64,000 nt of DNA, taken from IMG/VR virus record IMGVR_UViG_3300042298_000319, positions 1 through 64,000 of that record; one strand, written 5' to 3'. Shown piece by piece: positions 24,978-35,800 of the stretch. Below the pieces are notes generated by a model. That model was not told where the DNA came from. It was given only the letters and a program-made list of their open reading frames with translations, and made no database searches. The DNA comes from a virus. The stretch's first letter is position 1. The number at the start of each line of letters is the position of its first letter. The translations under genes and the position numbers were made by a program.

Positions 24978-26651
24978 ATGCCACAAGTCGTCGCTGCTGC
25001 TATGGCTCAAGCTGCTATGGCTGGAGGAACCGCCGCCGCTACCACCGCCGCCACTACTGCGGCATCAACCGCCGCGCTTGAAACTGCTAAGCAAGCGGCG
25101 ATTCAAGAGGCTATGAGGCAACAAGCTGCTCAGCAAGCGACTCAGCAAGCAGCTCAACAAGCAGCTCAACAAGCTGCTGCACAACAAGCAGCTCAACAAG
25201 CTGCTGCACAACAAGCAGCACAGGCCGGTTTAACACAGGCCGGTGCCGGAACACCGGGGATTGCGCAAGGCGCTACGCCCCCTACACCGCCCGGAGCGCC
25301 TGCCGCCCCCGCTGCGCCACCTCCTCCTGCTTCGCCACTTCCTCCTGCTGGCAGCAACATGACGTTAGAGCAACAATTACAGTTCTTAAAAAATAACCCG
25401 TCGAACCTTGGCAACTTCCCGCAGTATGAGCAAGTAGCTCAAGCGGGCACAGAAGCTACTCCTCTTGTTGAAAAAGCGGCTATGAACCCGCCTATAACAA
25501 TAGGTGAGACTGTTGCCCGTGTAAACCCTGAATCATGGATGTCTAATCCGGGCATAACCGATAGGGAGATTGCTTCTAGAGTTGGGGAGCGGTTTATAGA
25601 CTCTCAGACAAGCGGGATTGCTAAAGGGGCGACAGACGCTGTTAACTGGATGAAAAACAACAAGTTTGAAACAGGACTTGGGTTCATGATGGCGGGTCAG
25701 GTTTACGATAAGGTCTTCCCAGAAAAGAAGAAGGAGTATCGTAATACAGTGGATATGTCTAAGTTTAAGCCTTCGATTGCAAGGCCGATACGTTTTACTC
25801 CTTCTTATAATTACGCAGACGGTGGCCCCGTGCAACAAATGTCAGACATGAACGCGTTAGGGGCAAATATGGGTTATCCGATGGCGGCGTTAAACACGCC
25901 AGCGTACTCTAACTCCGCAATACAAAGCCCACGAGCCACTAATGTAATAGCTCCTAGCGGTGGCCCTGCGGTTGACGCGTTTAATGGAGAACCACGATTT
26001 GCTAGTGGCGGTATAGCTGATCTTGACCTTAAAGATTACGCGCTTGATAAAAAACAAAAGACATCAAAAAATGCGTCGAAAGCTTTGTCTGATATGTACA
26101 AGGCTACAGAAGCAGAACGCAATAAACAAATGGCTGCTGCTCGTGCGGCTATGGTCGATAAAGAAGATTCAGGCGGGACAGTTGCAAGAAGCCGTACTCA
26201 GCTTCTAAGCAGCCCATTTTCTGCGGCGGTAGAAGAACATAACCGCCTCGCTAAGAAAACAAAAACTAAACCGGCTGCTTTACCTAAAACTAATTTAGGC
26301 GACATTGACAACTACATGGACATACCGGTTGATACGGTTGCCGCTGCTAGTGGTGGAATCATGAGCAACCTTGGCGGCTATTCTGACGGCGGACGTTTAT
26401 TGAGAGGGCCCGGCGATGGAGTTTCGGATTCTATTCCTGCTGTCATTGGCAAGCGTCAGCCTGCTCGTCTTGCTGATGGTGAGTTTGTAATCCCTGCGCG
26501 TATTGTGTCTGAGCTAGGCAACGGTTCAACTGAAGCTGGCGCAAGAAAGCTCTACGCGATGATGGAACGAATTCAGAATACGCGTAAGAAATCTATCGGT
26601 AAAAAGAAAGTAGCGGTTAATAGTCGCGCTGATAAACATCTACCTGCTTAA
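24978..26651 (+). CDS. Internal virion-type protein, Ala/Gln-rich
   Basis: A 557-residue protein. The first 90 residues are Ala with Gln/Thr and include a long AAQQ repeat tract, then a Pro/Ala/Gly linker. The C-terminal half holds KGG-family elements (YADGGPVQQM, RFASGGIADLD) and a block GPGDGVSDSIPAVIGKRQPA followed by RLADGEFVIPARIVSELG. I have seen this block in large phage internal and tape-measure-type proteins. Its place before the GNAT-like gp13-type gene suggests an ejection protein. Confidence 0.6.
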   Translation: MPQVVAAAMAQAAMAGGTAAATTAATTAASTAALETAKQAAIQEAMRQQAAQQATQQAAQQAAQQAAAQQAAQQAAAQQAAQAGLTQAGAGTPGIAQGATPPTPPGAPAAPAAPPPPASPLPPAGSNMTLEQQLQFLKNNPSNLGNFPQYEQVAQAGTEATPLVEKAAMNPPITIGETVARVNPESWMSNPGITDREIASRVGERFIDSQTSGIAKGATDAVNWMKNNKFETGLGFMMAGQVYDKVFPEKKKEYRNTVDMSKFKPSIARPIRFTPSYNYADGGPVQQMSDMNALGANMGYPMAALNTPAYSNSAIQSPRATNVIAPSGGPAVDAFNGEPRFASGGIADLDLKDYALDKKQKTSKNASKALSDMYKATEAERNKQMAAARAAMVDKEDSGGTVARSRTQLLSSPFSAAVEEHNRLAKKTKTKPAALPKTNLGDIDNYMDIPVDTVAAASGGIMSNLGGYSDGGRLLRGPGDGVSDSIPAVIGKRQPARLADGEFVIPARIVSELGNGSTEAGARKLYAMMERIQNTRKKSIGKKKVAVNSRADKHLPA

Positions 26652-26653
26652 AT

Positions 26654-27061
26654 ATGCCTTTATATCAAGTAACGCCCCAACAACTGCCGCAAGTCTGGCC
26701 TATTGTAGCCCCTATGTTGCAGCGAGCTGTTGATCTGGAGCCAGAGCAAATTACTATAGAACAGGCTGAGTATTTAATACGTACAGGGCAAACGTACTTA
26801 CTTATATGGGAAGAGCCCGATGAAGGTATTACAGGCGCTGCGACGGTAGAAATTATTGACTATCCACGACAGCGTGCGGCACATGTCAACTTAATGGGCG
26901 GCAAAGGAATAGTCCGCCCGCATGTGTTTGAAGAAGCAAAAAATTGGATGCGGTTGATGGGCGCTACTGTAGCGCAGTGTTGGGCTAAAGGCTCTCTAGT
27001 CACTATGTATGAAAAGATGGGTATGTCTAATACTCATCAGGTCATGAGGGAAAAATTATGA
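26654..27061 (+). CDS. GNAT-fold protein, T7 gp13-like
   Basis: A 135-residue protein with GNAT features: a central strand pair (TYLLIWEEPDEGITGAATVE), then AHVNLMGGKGIVRP, the helix HVFEEAKNWMRLMGA, and the terminal VTMYEKMGMSNTHQVMREKL typical of motif B. T7 gp13, an internal core protein, is a degenerate GNAT of nearly the same length. Whether this one binds acetyl-CoA cannot be judged. Its stop overlaps the next start (ATGA). Confidence 0.65.
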   Translation: MPLYQVTPQQLPQVWPIVAPMLQRAVDLEPEQITIEQAEYLIRTGQTYLLIWEEPDEGITGAATVEIIDYPRQRAAHVNLMGGKGIVRPHVFEEAKNWMRLMGATVAQCWAKGSLVTMYEKMGMSNTHQVMREKL

Positions 27062-29808
27062 TCATCCGGAATAAATTTAATGGTTACAACGGCGATGGTC
27101 GTCGTCTCTACCCACTAGGCGGCGGAGGCGGTACAACTCAGTCCTATACGCATAACATTCCTGAGTATGCTCAGCCATACGTTGAGCGGATGCTGGGCTC
27201 TACAGAAGGCCAGATATTCCAAAAAGACGAAAATGGAGACATCGCTGGTTTCAAACCGTATGTGTCTTTTAGGCAAGCGCAAGAAGAAGCTGGTGGCGCG
27301 GCTGCTGGGTTTTCTCCTGAGTCTGTAGCAGGGTTTAGCCCTATGCAGCGGCAGGCTATGCAAGGGCTTGCGAATTACCAGATGCCGGGGCAAACAGGTG
27401 CGGCTAGTGCTATGGCCTCCGATCTAGCTGGACGGGCGCTTCAAGCAGGGGAATACAGAGCGGGCACATTTAACAATCAATTTACATCCCCCGATGCGTA
27501 TCAGGCAGGGGTGTTTACTCCTCAAGCGTTACAGCAGTATCAGATGGGTGGCCCCCAGCAAGTGAGTACTGGCTCGTTTACGCAAGCTGGTACCGCTCAA
27601 GATTACATGTCGCCGTATCAGCAAGCGGTAACTGATATTGAAAGACGCGAAGCCCAACGCGCGTCAGCTATACAAGGGAAAGAAAACCGTTTACGTTCTA
27701 TGATGCAAGGGTCGTTTGGCGGCTCTCGTGGGGCGCAAATTGAAGCTGAGCGTCAGCGTAACTTGGGGCAGCAGCTAGGCGACATTCAGGCTCGTGGCGG
27801 GCAGGCCGCGTTCCAGCAAGCCCAGCAACAGTACAACACCGAACAACAAGCGCGACTACAAGCTGCGCTGGCTAATCAGCAAGCAGGGCTCACCACTGAG
27901 CAACAGAACCTAGCCGCTCGACTCGGCGTACAACAGCTTGGCGCAGAACAGGGTATGCAAGCGCAGCAAATGCGTGAACAGTCACGTCAGTTTGGCTATG
28001 GGCAAGGTATGACCGCCGCGCAACTTCGTGCGCAGTATGGGCTATCTGCACAGCAAGCACGCGAACAATCTAGACAGTTTGGCGCTAACTTAGGTATGCA
28101 AGGGATTGAAAGCGCAAGGGCTTCTGCGGGGCTGCTTGGTAACTTAGGCCAGCAGCAATATGCTCAAGAAATGGGGTTAATGGGCCAACAGTTTGACATA
28201 GGCTCAAAAGAACAAGCTTATGAGCAAGCGCGGCTAAACCAGATTATCCAAGACTATGCTACAGAACAGCAGTACCCATTTATCCAGATGGGCACGCTGT
28301 CTAACATGCTGCGCGGCTTGCCCATGCAAGCATCTACCACCCAGATGTACCAAGCACAGCCTTCGTTTATACAACAGGGTATCGGTGCTTTGGGTGCGTG
28401 GAACCAATTTAACCAAGCGCAACAAGGCTCTGGGCGCAAGGAAGGTGGCGCGGTAAAAGAAATGGCTGGTGGCGGTATTGCGTCGGGGGTTGACCCGAAC
28501 AAGCTGCCTAGCATGATGGAAAAACTGTCGGATGAACAGTTAAAAGGCAAACTTCAACCGCAAAATAGTGACCCTCAAACACTAGGTATCGCCCAAGCTG
28601 AGAAGCAGCGCCGTGACCAAGTGCGTGGCGGTATGGCTAACGGTGGCATCATTGCTTTTAAAGAAGGCAAAACGGTAGATGAAGTAGATAACCCTTTTGA
28701 AACCAAAGCTAAGAATGAGGTTAAAACTGCGGAAGCTAAACCCGCGCCCGCGCCCGCGCCCGCGCCTGCACCTAAGCCTGCACCTAGGCAAGCAGCTGCG
28801 CCCGCTCAACCAGAAATATTTGAACAGATAACACAAAAAGGACTCACGGCTCCAAGTACTGAGCATCTAAAGCCGTTAATGGAGCAGCAAGAAAGACTTG
28901 GCAAAGAAGTAAGAGGCGGCGTAGAAGGTCAATTAGAGCGGCGTCAAGCTATGTACAATAAATACGGCGTAGACCCGTTGGCCCTTATTGACAAACACCG
29001 TCAAGAACAGCAGACGCTTTTGGAGCAAGCTAGAGGTGATGCGAAGAAGGCTGAGCATTTACGCTATGCGCAGATGTGGGCTAAGTTTGGTTCTACACCG
29101 GGGCCGCTTCTACGTGCAGCCTGCGTAGCTATAGAAGAAGGAGTGCCTGATCTATTAGATGATCAAGAGAAAGCTCGTACAGTTCAAAACAACATCAAAA
29201 AAGTTATCTTTGATCTAGATAAGGCGGAGTATCTAGAAAAGAAAAACAAATTAGATGAAGCAGAAAAGAAACATGACTCTGCTATTAGTAAGTTAGCTGA
29301 AGTAGAGATTGCGCTTACTAACAACCTAGTAAAGCAAGAGACTGCTAGGTTTGAAGTAGCTGGAAAACTTACGCAAGAGAAGATGGGCAACATCTCGGCG
29401 CAGAAGGTCGCTGTTATTAGGGAAAGCGCGGAGGGAAAAAGACAAGATACGTCTCAAAGAAGAATGGAGTTACAGGAAGAAAAAGAACAACGTAGAAGGC
29501 AGGAAAATGAGCAAAGAGAAATTGGGCATCATACCGACAGAGTAAGTAGAGGGCTGTCCGAGTTTGATAAGCAGAATAAAGACGAAGTGACTCAAGCTCA
29601 AAGCGTGCTTAGAATAAAAGGCGCTAAGCCAGAAGTTAAAGAAATGGCTAAGAAAACTTTAGATGACGTAAATGAAAAACGTCGGGCGCTTGAAGCACAA
29701 CTGTTAGATATGTATCCGAGAGCTAGAGCTGGTGGCGCACCCACTACTAAAGCGCCAGCAGTAGATTTGTCTAAGTGGGGCGAGCCACAAGTTGTTACTA
29801 ATAAATAA
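27058..29808 (+). CDS. Large Gln-rich internal virion / ejection protein
   Basis: A 916-residue protein. Residues about 190-430 are a long Gln/Ala-rich helical region (QQAREQSRQFGANLGMQGIE), then the KGG-type element RKEGGAVKEMAGGGIASGVD and GMANGGIIAFKEGK near residues 460-540. An Ala/Pro repeat linker follows, then a charged coiled coil to the end. Long helical proteins of this kind form the internal core and channel of podoviruses (T7 gp14-16). It lies between the gp13-like and giant protein genes. Family identity not verified. Confidence 0.6.
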   Translation: MIIRNKFNGYNGDGRRLYPLGGGGGTTQSYTHNIPEYAQPYVERMLGSTEGQIFQKDENGDIAGFKPYVSFRQAQEEAGGAAAGFSPESVAGFSPMQRQAMQGLANYQMPGQTGAASAMASDLAGRALQAGEYRAGTFNNQFTSPDAYQAGVFTPQALQQYQMGGPQQVSTGSFTQAGTAQDYMSPYQQAVTDIERREAQRASAIQGKENRLRSMMQGSFGGSRGAQIEAERQRNLGQQLGDIQARGGQAAFQQAQQQYNTEQQARLQAALANQQAGLTTEQQNLAARLGVQQLGAEQGMQAQQMREQSRQFGYGQGMTAAQLRAQYGLSAQQAREQSRQFGANLGMQGIESARASAGLLGNLGQQQYAQEMGLMGQQFDIGSKEQAYEQARLNQIIQDYATEQQYPFIQMGTLSNMLRGLPMQASTTQMYQAQPSFIQQGIGALGAWNQFNQAQQGSGRKEGGAVKEMAGGGIASGVDPNKLPSMMEKLSDEQLKGKLQPQNSDPQTLGIAQAEKQRRDQVRGGMANGGIIAFKEGKTVDEVDNPFETKAKNEVKTAEAKPAPAPAPAPAPKPAPRQAAAPAQPEIFEQITQKGLTAPSTEHLKPLMEQQERLGKEVRGGVEGQLERRQAMYNKYGVDPLALIDKHRQEQQTLLEQARGDAKKAEHLRYAQMWAKFGSTPGPLLRAACVAIEEGVPDLLDDQEKARTVQNNIKKVIFDLDKAEYLEKKNKLDEAEKKHDSAISKLAEVEIALTNNLVKQETARFEVAGKLTQEKMGNISAQKVAVIRESAEGKRQDTSQRRMELQEEKEQRRRQENEQREIGHHTDRVSRGLSEFDKQNKDEVTQAQSVLRIKGAKPEVKEMAKKTLDDVNEKRRALEAQLLDMYPRARAGGAPTTKAPAVDLSKWGEPQVVTNK

Positions 29809-29816
29809 GGTGCAGC

Positions 29817-32800
29817 ATGGTAACTTATGAAATCCGTGGGCCAGATGGCAAGAACTATCGAATTGATGGCCCTGAAGGAGCTAGTAAGGAACAAATAGTA
29901 TCGGCTATTCAAGCCAAGCTTGAATCTAAAAAGACCGCTAGGGAAGAAGAGGAAGCGGCTAAAAAAGTTGAAGCCCCTAAAGCTGAACCTGAAACAGGGT
30001 TTACCGCTGCCGTTCGTTCGGGCTTTGTACGTCTGCTAAGTGACTTCGAAGCAATGAAGGCGGCTGGTAACGTAGAAGGCGCTGAGAAAAAAGCCAAAGA
30101 GCTTAGAGAAGAGGCGGCAAGAATATACAAGCAGCCAGAACTGCTTGATGCTCCGTGGGAATATATTAAAGGGCTGGCTGGTCAGTCACTCCCCTATATG
30201 GTTGCGCCGGTCGCCGCCGCTGCCGCTGCTACTGTTGCAGCCCCCACCGCTATCGCTGGCCTTGCTGCTACTGGCGCAGCGTTCACCGCCTCCGCGTTAC
30301 AGTTCTCCGGGTCTAACCTTTCCCGTCAGCTAGAAGAAAATGTAGCGGCGAAAGACCTAAAGGTACTAAACGCCGTTGCCGCATCTGTGCCACAGGCCGC
30401 GCTTGATACCCTCAGCTTACGCATGGTTCCGGGGCTTAGAAATGTGTTCGCTAAAGCTGGTATTAACCTAAGCGAAAAAGAAGCTGCGCAGGTCGCTAAA
30501 GAAAGTATCGTAGGACGCGTAGCTAAATCTTCCGGGGCAGAAGGTCTTACAGAAGCTGCGCAACAAGTGTTTGAACGCGCTCAGGCAGGGCTAAGTCTGA
30601 CTGACCAGAAGGCACGCAAAGAGTACTTTGACAACTTCATAGGCGGTGCAATCCTTGGCGGCGGTATAGCTGTACCCGGTGCTGCCTACGAGAAGATGAA
30701 GGCGCAGGACAAAGTCCTAGCCAAAGAAGCAGAAGATGCGCGTAAAGCGGCGGAGCAAGAAGCCGCTAAGATTAGTCAGACTGCCGTGCCTGATGAGACA
30801 GGCAACGTGCCACCCCCGGCACCGCTACCCTCCTTTGAAACAAGGCCACCAATTACAGCGGCCCCTGAAGCCGACATTGACCCAACTATTGCGCTGGCCG
30901 AAGCCGCAGCAGCACCGATTGAGGCCACGCCAGCTAAACCCGCTGAAGCCGCCCCAGAAGCAGCGCCCGCTCCTAGCGGGTTGTCAGACCTAGAAATTGA
31001 AGACGCCTACGCTGCTACAGGAGTTAACACAGAGAAGGTGCGTAAGACTCTTGAGCCGCAACTTATCGAGGCGGGCTTTGATACTAAAGAGAAACAAAAG
31101 GAATTCTTACGTAGCAAACAAGCTGAACTAGGCATTCCGAAGTTTGATCCAAAAGCTTCGAAAGAGGAGCAAGAAAAACAGCGAGAGGCTAAGAAGTCTT
31201 GGATTGAAAGTCACACGGCTAAAAAACAAACGGAGGTTACTGATGTCGAGAAGCCTACTAGAGTTGACCCAACAACAGCTCAGCCTAGCACTGTTAGTCC
31301 TGCATCAGGAGTGGGAGCAACCCCCACAGGAGCTGAAACACTTGGAACCGTTGGATTGGGTGATGCTGGAGGACCTACTACACCACCTCCTACAACAGAA
31401 GGAACGCAGCCCGCTGCATTAAAGCAAAGTGAAATAACTTTCAACGACGGCGCCACATATGTTGGGACAACCTTAAATGGTGTACTTGAAGGGCAGGGAA
31501 CGCTAACTTACCCTAATGGCGACACATATGTTGGTGAATACAAAAACGGTAAACGCGACGGTCAGGGCACGTACACTTTTGCTGACGGCGATACATATGT
31601 TGGCGGATATAAGGACGACAAGTTTCACGGTCAGGGTACATACACTTACGCTGATGGCTCTGTAGAAACAGGTATTTTTGAAAATGACGAATTAATTTCG
31701 GAGGAGAAACCCGGTGTCTCTGAAACCCCTCAAGCCGAGCAAGCAGAAGCGCAAAGACAAGAAGAAGCAGCCCCCGCCGAGCGCGTAGTACTTACGCCTG
31801 AACAACTTAAGACAGGCTACAAACTACTGCAAGAGCAGTACGGCGATGAGCTACCTTCGTGGGGTGACCTTACCGCTGATATGCGGAAGGCGTTTGTTGG
31901 TGAAATAGAAGGCGCTTTAAAGACCAAAGGCATGTTGCCTTCTAAAGGCGCTGCGCCAACAGTGTCTCCTAATATTGCTGCGCTCAAAAAAGTTAAAGCG
32001 GTTATTAATTCTTATAACGAAAACCGCCCTGAGCGTATGCGGCAATGGGCTGATCTTAACGAAGATGAGCGTGCGTTGTATCTGTCTGAGATTAGAAACA
32101 ACACAGCGGAAGAACAAGACAGGGCATATAACCTGTTGTATGGGTATATGAAGTCCAGTCAGAAAATAACGCAAGAAGGAATGGAAGAAGGCATCGTGCC
32201 AGAAGGCGCGTCTGTCTATGAATTAAATAAAAAGGCATACACTTCTCAACTCCCACGTTGGGGCGAACTAGACGATACAGCGCGTTCACTATTTATAAAC
32301 GCGATCCGCCCCGGCATGACGTTTGATGAGAACGGTAAAGAGGTATCGCGTCAGATAACTAGTGAACAAATGGACACGGGGTTTGCTGACATTTGGATTT
32401 ATTTAGCAGAGAAAGAAGCCCGCGCCCCGAAAGAAGAAGAAGGCAAGGCACAGCGAGTCGCCAGAGAAGAAGCAGCGGCTGCTAAAGAAGAAGTCGAAGT
32501 CGGTGCAGAACTGCCTCCGTTAATTAAGGCGCTTCTGGGTAAGGGCGGTGTCAAAGAAGCCCTACAGTACATAATGAGTAAGGCTAAAGGCGTACGGATA
32601 AATAGAAAAGGCCGTAAGCTTGGCTCCGTGCGGGTTGCTGAAGCACGCTATGCGGCACTTACTCGCGGGATATTTAAGAACGTAGCAGCTGCGCTCTATA
32701 AGATTGACTTCTCTGGATCGTCTGTTGTCGTAGACCCGAACAACGCTGTAATTAAACAGTTGATACGTGAGGGCAAGTTAGCCGCGTACGACCCTAAAAC

Positions 32801-35800
32801 AGATACGTTCTACTTCACCAAAGACGGTATGGATGAGATGACCGTCCTGCATGAGATTGTTCACGCAGGCACGATCAAGATTCTGTACGCATTTAAGACC
32901 AACCCTAATAGCCTGACTCGTGAGCAGCGAGAAGCCGCTGAGCAGATCAATAAAGTATACGAGTTTGCTAAGAAGAAATTAGAAGGCAAGTATGCCAATC
33001 AGCTAGAGAACGTGTATGAGTTTGTTAGCTACGCGCTAACCGACCCACGCTTCCAAGAAGAGCTATCGCGTATACAAGCGCCTTCTCTTGCCAGATATAC
33101 AAAGGCGCCTCTAGGCGCACCGTCCGGCTTTAACATGCAGACGGTTTGGTCGCACTTGACCAAAGCTATGATGAAGTTGTACGACCTAACAAAGGCTGCA
33201 ACTAGGTTCTTTGAAATTAAGCCAGACTTGTATGACCAAGTGTCAAGGGCATTTGGCGGCGAGAGATACACCAAGCAGAAACTAGAAATAAACAAAGGCG
33301 TACAACGCGAAGTAGCTGTTTATCTTGAGACAGAAGATAAAAAGAGGGGGGAACTAAGCCCCGGTGTACGACTGACGTTTGAGTCTGTTAGAAATCTAAA
33401 AGACGATGTGCAAGAACGTCTTGAAGAAAACTACCCAGATGCGTTTGAAGACACGTCAGACCAAGGCGTCTTAGACTTTGTAAACAAGTACCTAAAAGAC
33501 AAAGCGTTTGCAGAAGAAGTCGATAAGACGACTGCTGACATTTACAAACAAGGTAAAGTTGGGCTGTCCAAACAAGCTGGTTTTCAAGGCAACGCGCTGC
33601 TTGAGGTTACCCAAGCGTTCCAAGACATTCTAGCTGCGCCAGAGGCGGGCATCGACATAGAGGCTCTACCAGCTAAACAGGCTAAGCCAACTATACAGGC
33701 CCCGGCTGGTGGTTCTACAGATATTAACGAGCTGCGTGACAGCATCCCTAGCCCGTCGTTCAACGCTAGACAAGTAGTTAAGACATTTAGCTTGAGTAAA
33801 TTTACGGAAGCTGCGGTGCGCATTTTCCAGAACGACCGTGCCGCTATTAAGAATTGGCAGCGCAGAATGTGGCTGACAGGTCGGTTAGTCGCCTACTCTA
33901 CAGGGTTCAACAACATATACGATCAGCTGACGCTGTCTTCTGGTAACGCCCACTGGCTGTATACGCAATACGTTCAAGAGCATAACGAGGCTGTGCGCGA
34001 AGCAATAGCCGATTACGCAAAAGCCCGCAAGCTAGATATGGACACGGCGTTGAAAGAGCTTGGCATGTTTGCGGTGGCCTTGCATGAACCTGAGCGGCGT
34101 GAAGTCCTCTATTTGCGTACAGTCGATCTATCCGATAAACCAATACTTATCGACAAAGCTACAAAGACGCCTATCTCCCCACGAGAAGCGCGTGACGCAA
34201 TCTTTAAGTATCTTGACTCAAACAAGTTAACTTTAGCTGACGCTAAGTATTTACGTAAGACGCTGGAAGATATTGTCAATGACAAGAGTAACTTGGACAG
34301 CACTGTAAGTCCTACTCTGCTAGACCGTAACGACCAGAAGTACGCTGTGGCGGGCTACACACCAGCCCAAGTTAAGGCAATGATCGCCAACTATAACCAA
34401 CACAAAGCGGCGGCAGACAAAGTGTTGGACAAACTTAAAGCTGTAAACGAAGCCACTCTTGAGCTTAACAAGATGGCTAATTACATGTCTGAGTACGCCA
34501 ATAACTATTTGATGTTCTACGGGTTTAACAGCTACGTTCCGTTTAAGGGCAAGAACTTTAACGAAGACAAAGCCGACATGTTCAACCATGACGGGCGCAA
34601 GTTGGGCGGTGACTTCCAAGAACAGCAACATACGTTTGAAGGTCGCTTGACGGTTCCTGATAACCCGTTGCTACAAGTTATGGCAGACGGTGCGAAAGCC
34701 GCTATGCGGGCTGGACGGCGCGATGTGACACAGGCCATCTACAATGCAGTGAAAGAAAAAACATTAGATGGCGAGATCATAGAGGAAGTAGATTTTAAAG
34801 ACCGCGCCAATGACGACTTACTGCAAAGGCTTAAAGGGGACACAAAAGTATTCCATTACATGCCTGACGGTAAGGTAGCTATTATTCAGATTAATGATAC
34901 GCAACAACGCGAGGCTATCCGCCGCACTTACCGCGATACCAACCCTGCGTTGGACTACATGGTTAACACCATGAATAACCTAACTGGCAAAGTTGGGCAG
35001 ATGCACACCCGCTTCAAGCCGTCGTTCGCCCCTGTTAACTTTGTGCGTGACGTGCTGACTAACGCTTGGACTATTGGTGCTGAAGGCAAGGGGTTACTTG
35101 GCCCACTGCAATCGTTCCGTTATCTAAGTTCCGTTGCACTAAACATAGTCAAGGGGGACTTAATTAGATCATGGCGTGCCGCTGCGCTGTACTCACAAGG
35201 CAAAACTGGGGTACTTGAGCGGCTGGCAAAGAGTAATCCCTACTATAAAGACGTGCTGGATTACTATGAGTCAGGCGGCAGAGTGTCTTACATACAAGGC
35301 ATCGCGCCAAAAGGTCAGTTAGACCAGCTTCTTAAAGCCCCAAGTGGCAAGATTGACGTAAGCGGCGTTACTCGCTTGTTTGATATTTGGGTCGATACGT
35401 TTGAAACTGCTTCGCGTGTGGCGGCGTTTAGGCTAACTAAGTCAAACGAGATGGCTAAGCTATCTAAACAACCCGGCTTGTCTAAGAAAGAAATAGAAGA
35501 AGCCGCGACCAAGACAGCTGCGGCGTTCGCCAAGAACCTAGCTAACTTTGAGCAAGTAGGTGAGTGGGGTAGAAGTCTTGGTGCTCTGTTCATGTTCTAC
35601 CGCCCATCAGCTACTGGTGCAGTGCGTGCTATGGATGCTGTTGCCCCGGCGTTTCGCAATAAAGAGTCGGTAAAACAAAGCTTGCCTGAATACGCCCGCG
35701 CTGCGCAAATCCGCCATGAGCTTGGTAAAAACCCTACGGCTAAGAAAGAAGCAGAGCTAAAAGCAGAATTAGCTACGTTGGATAAAGCTTTAGCCACATT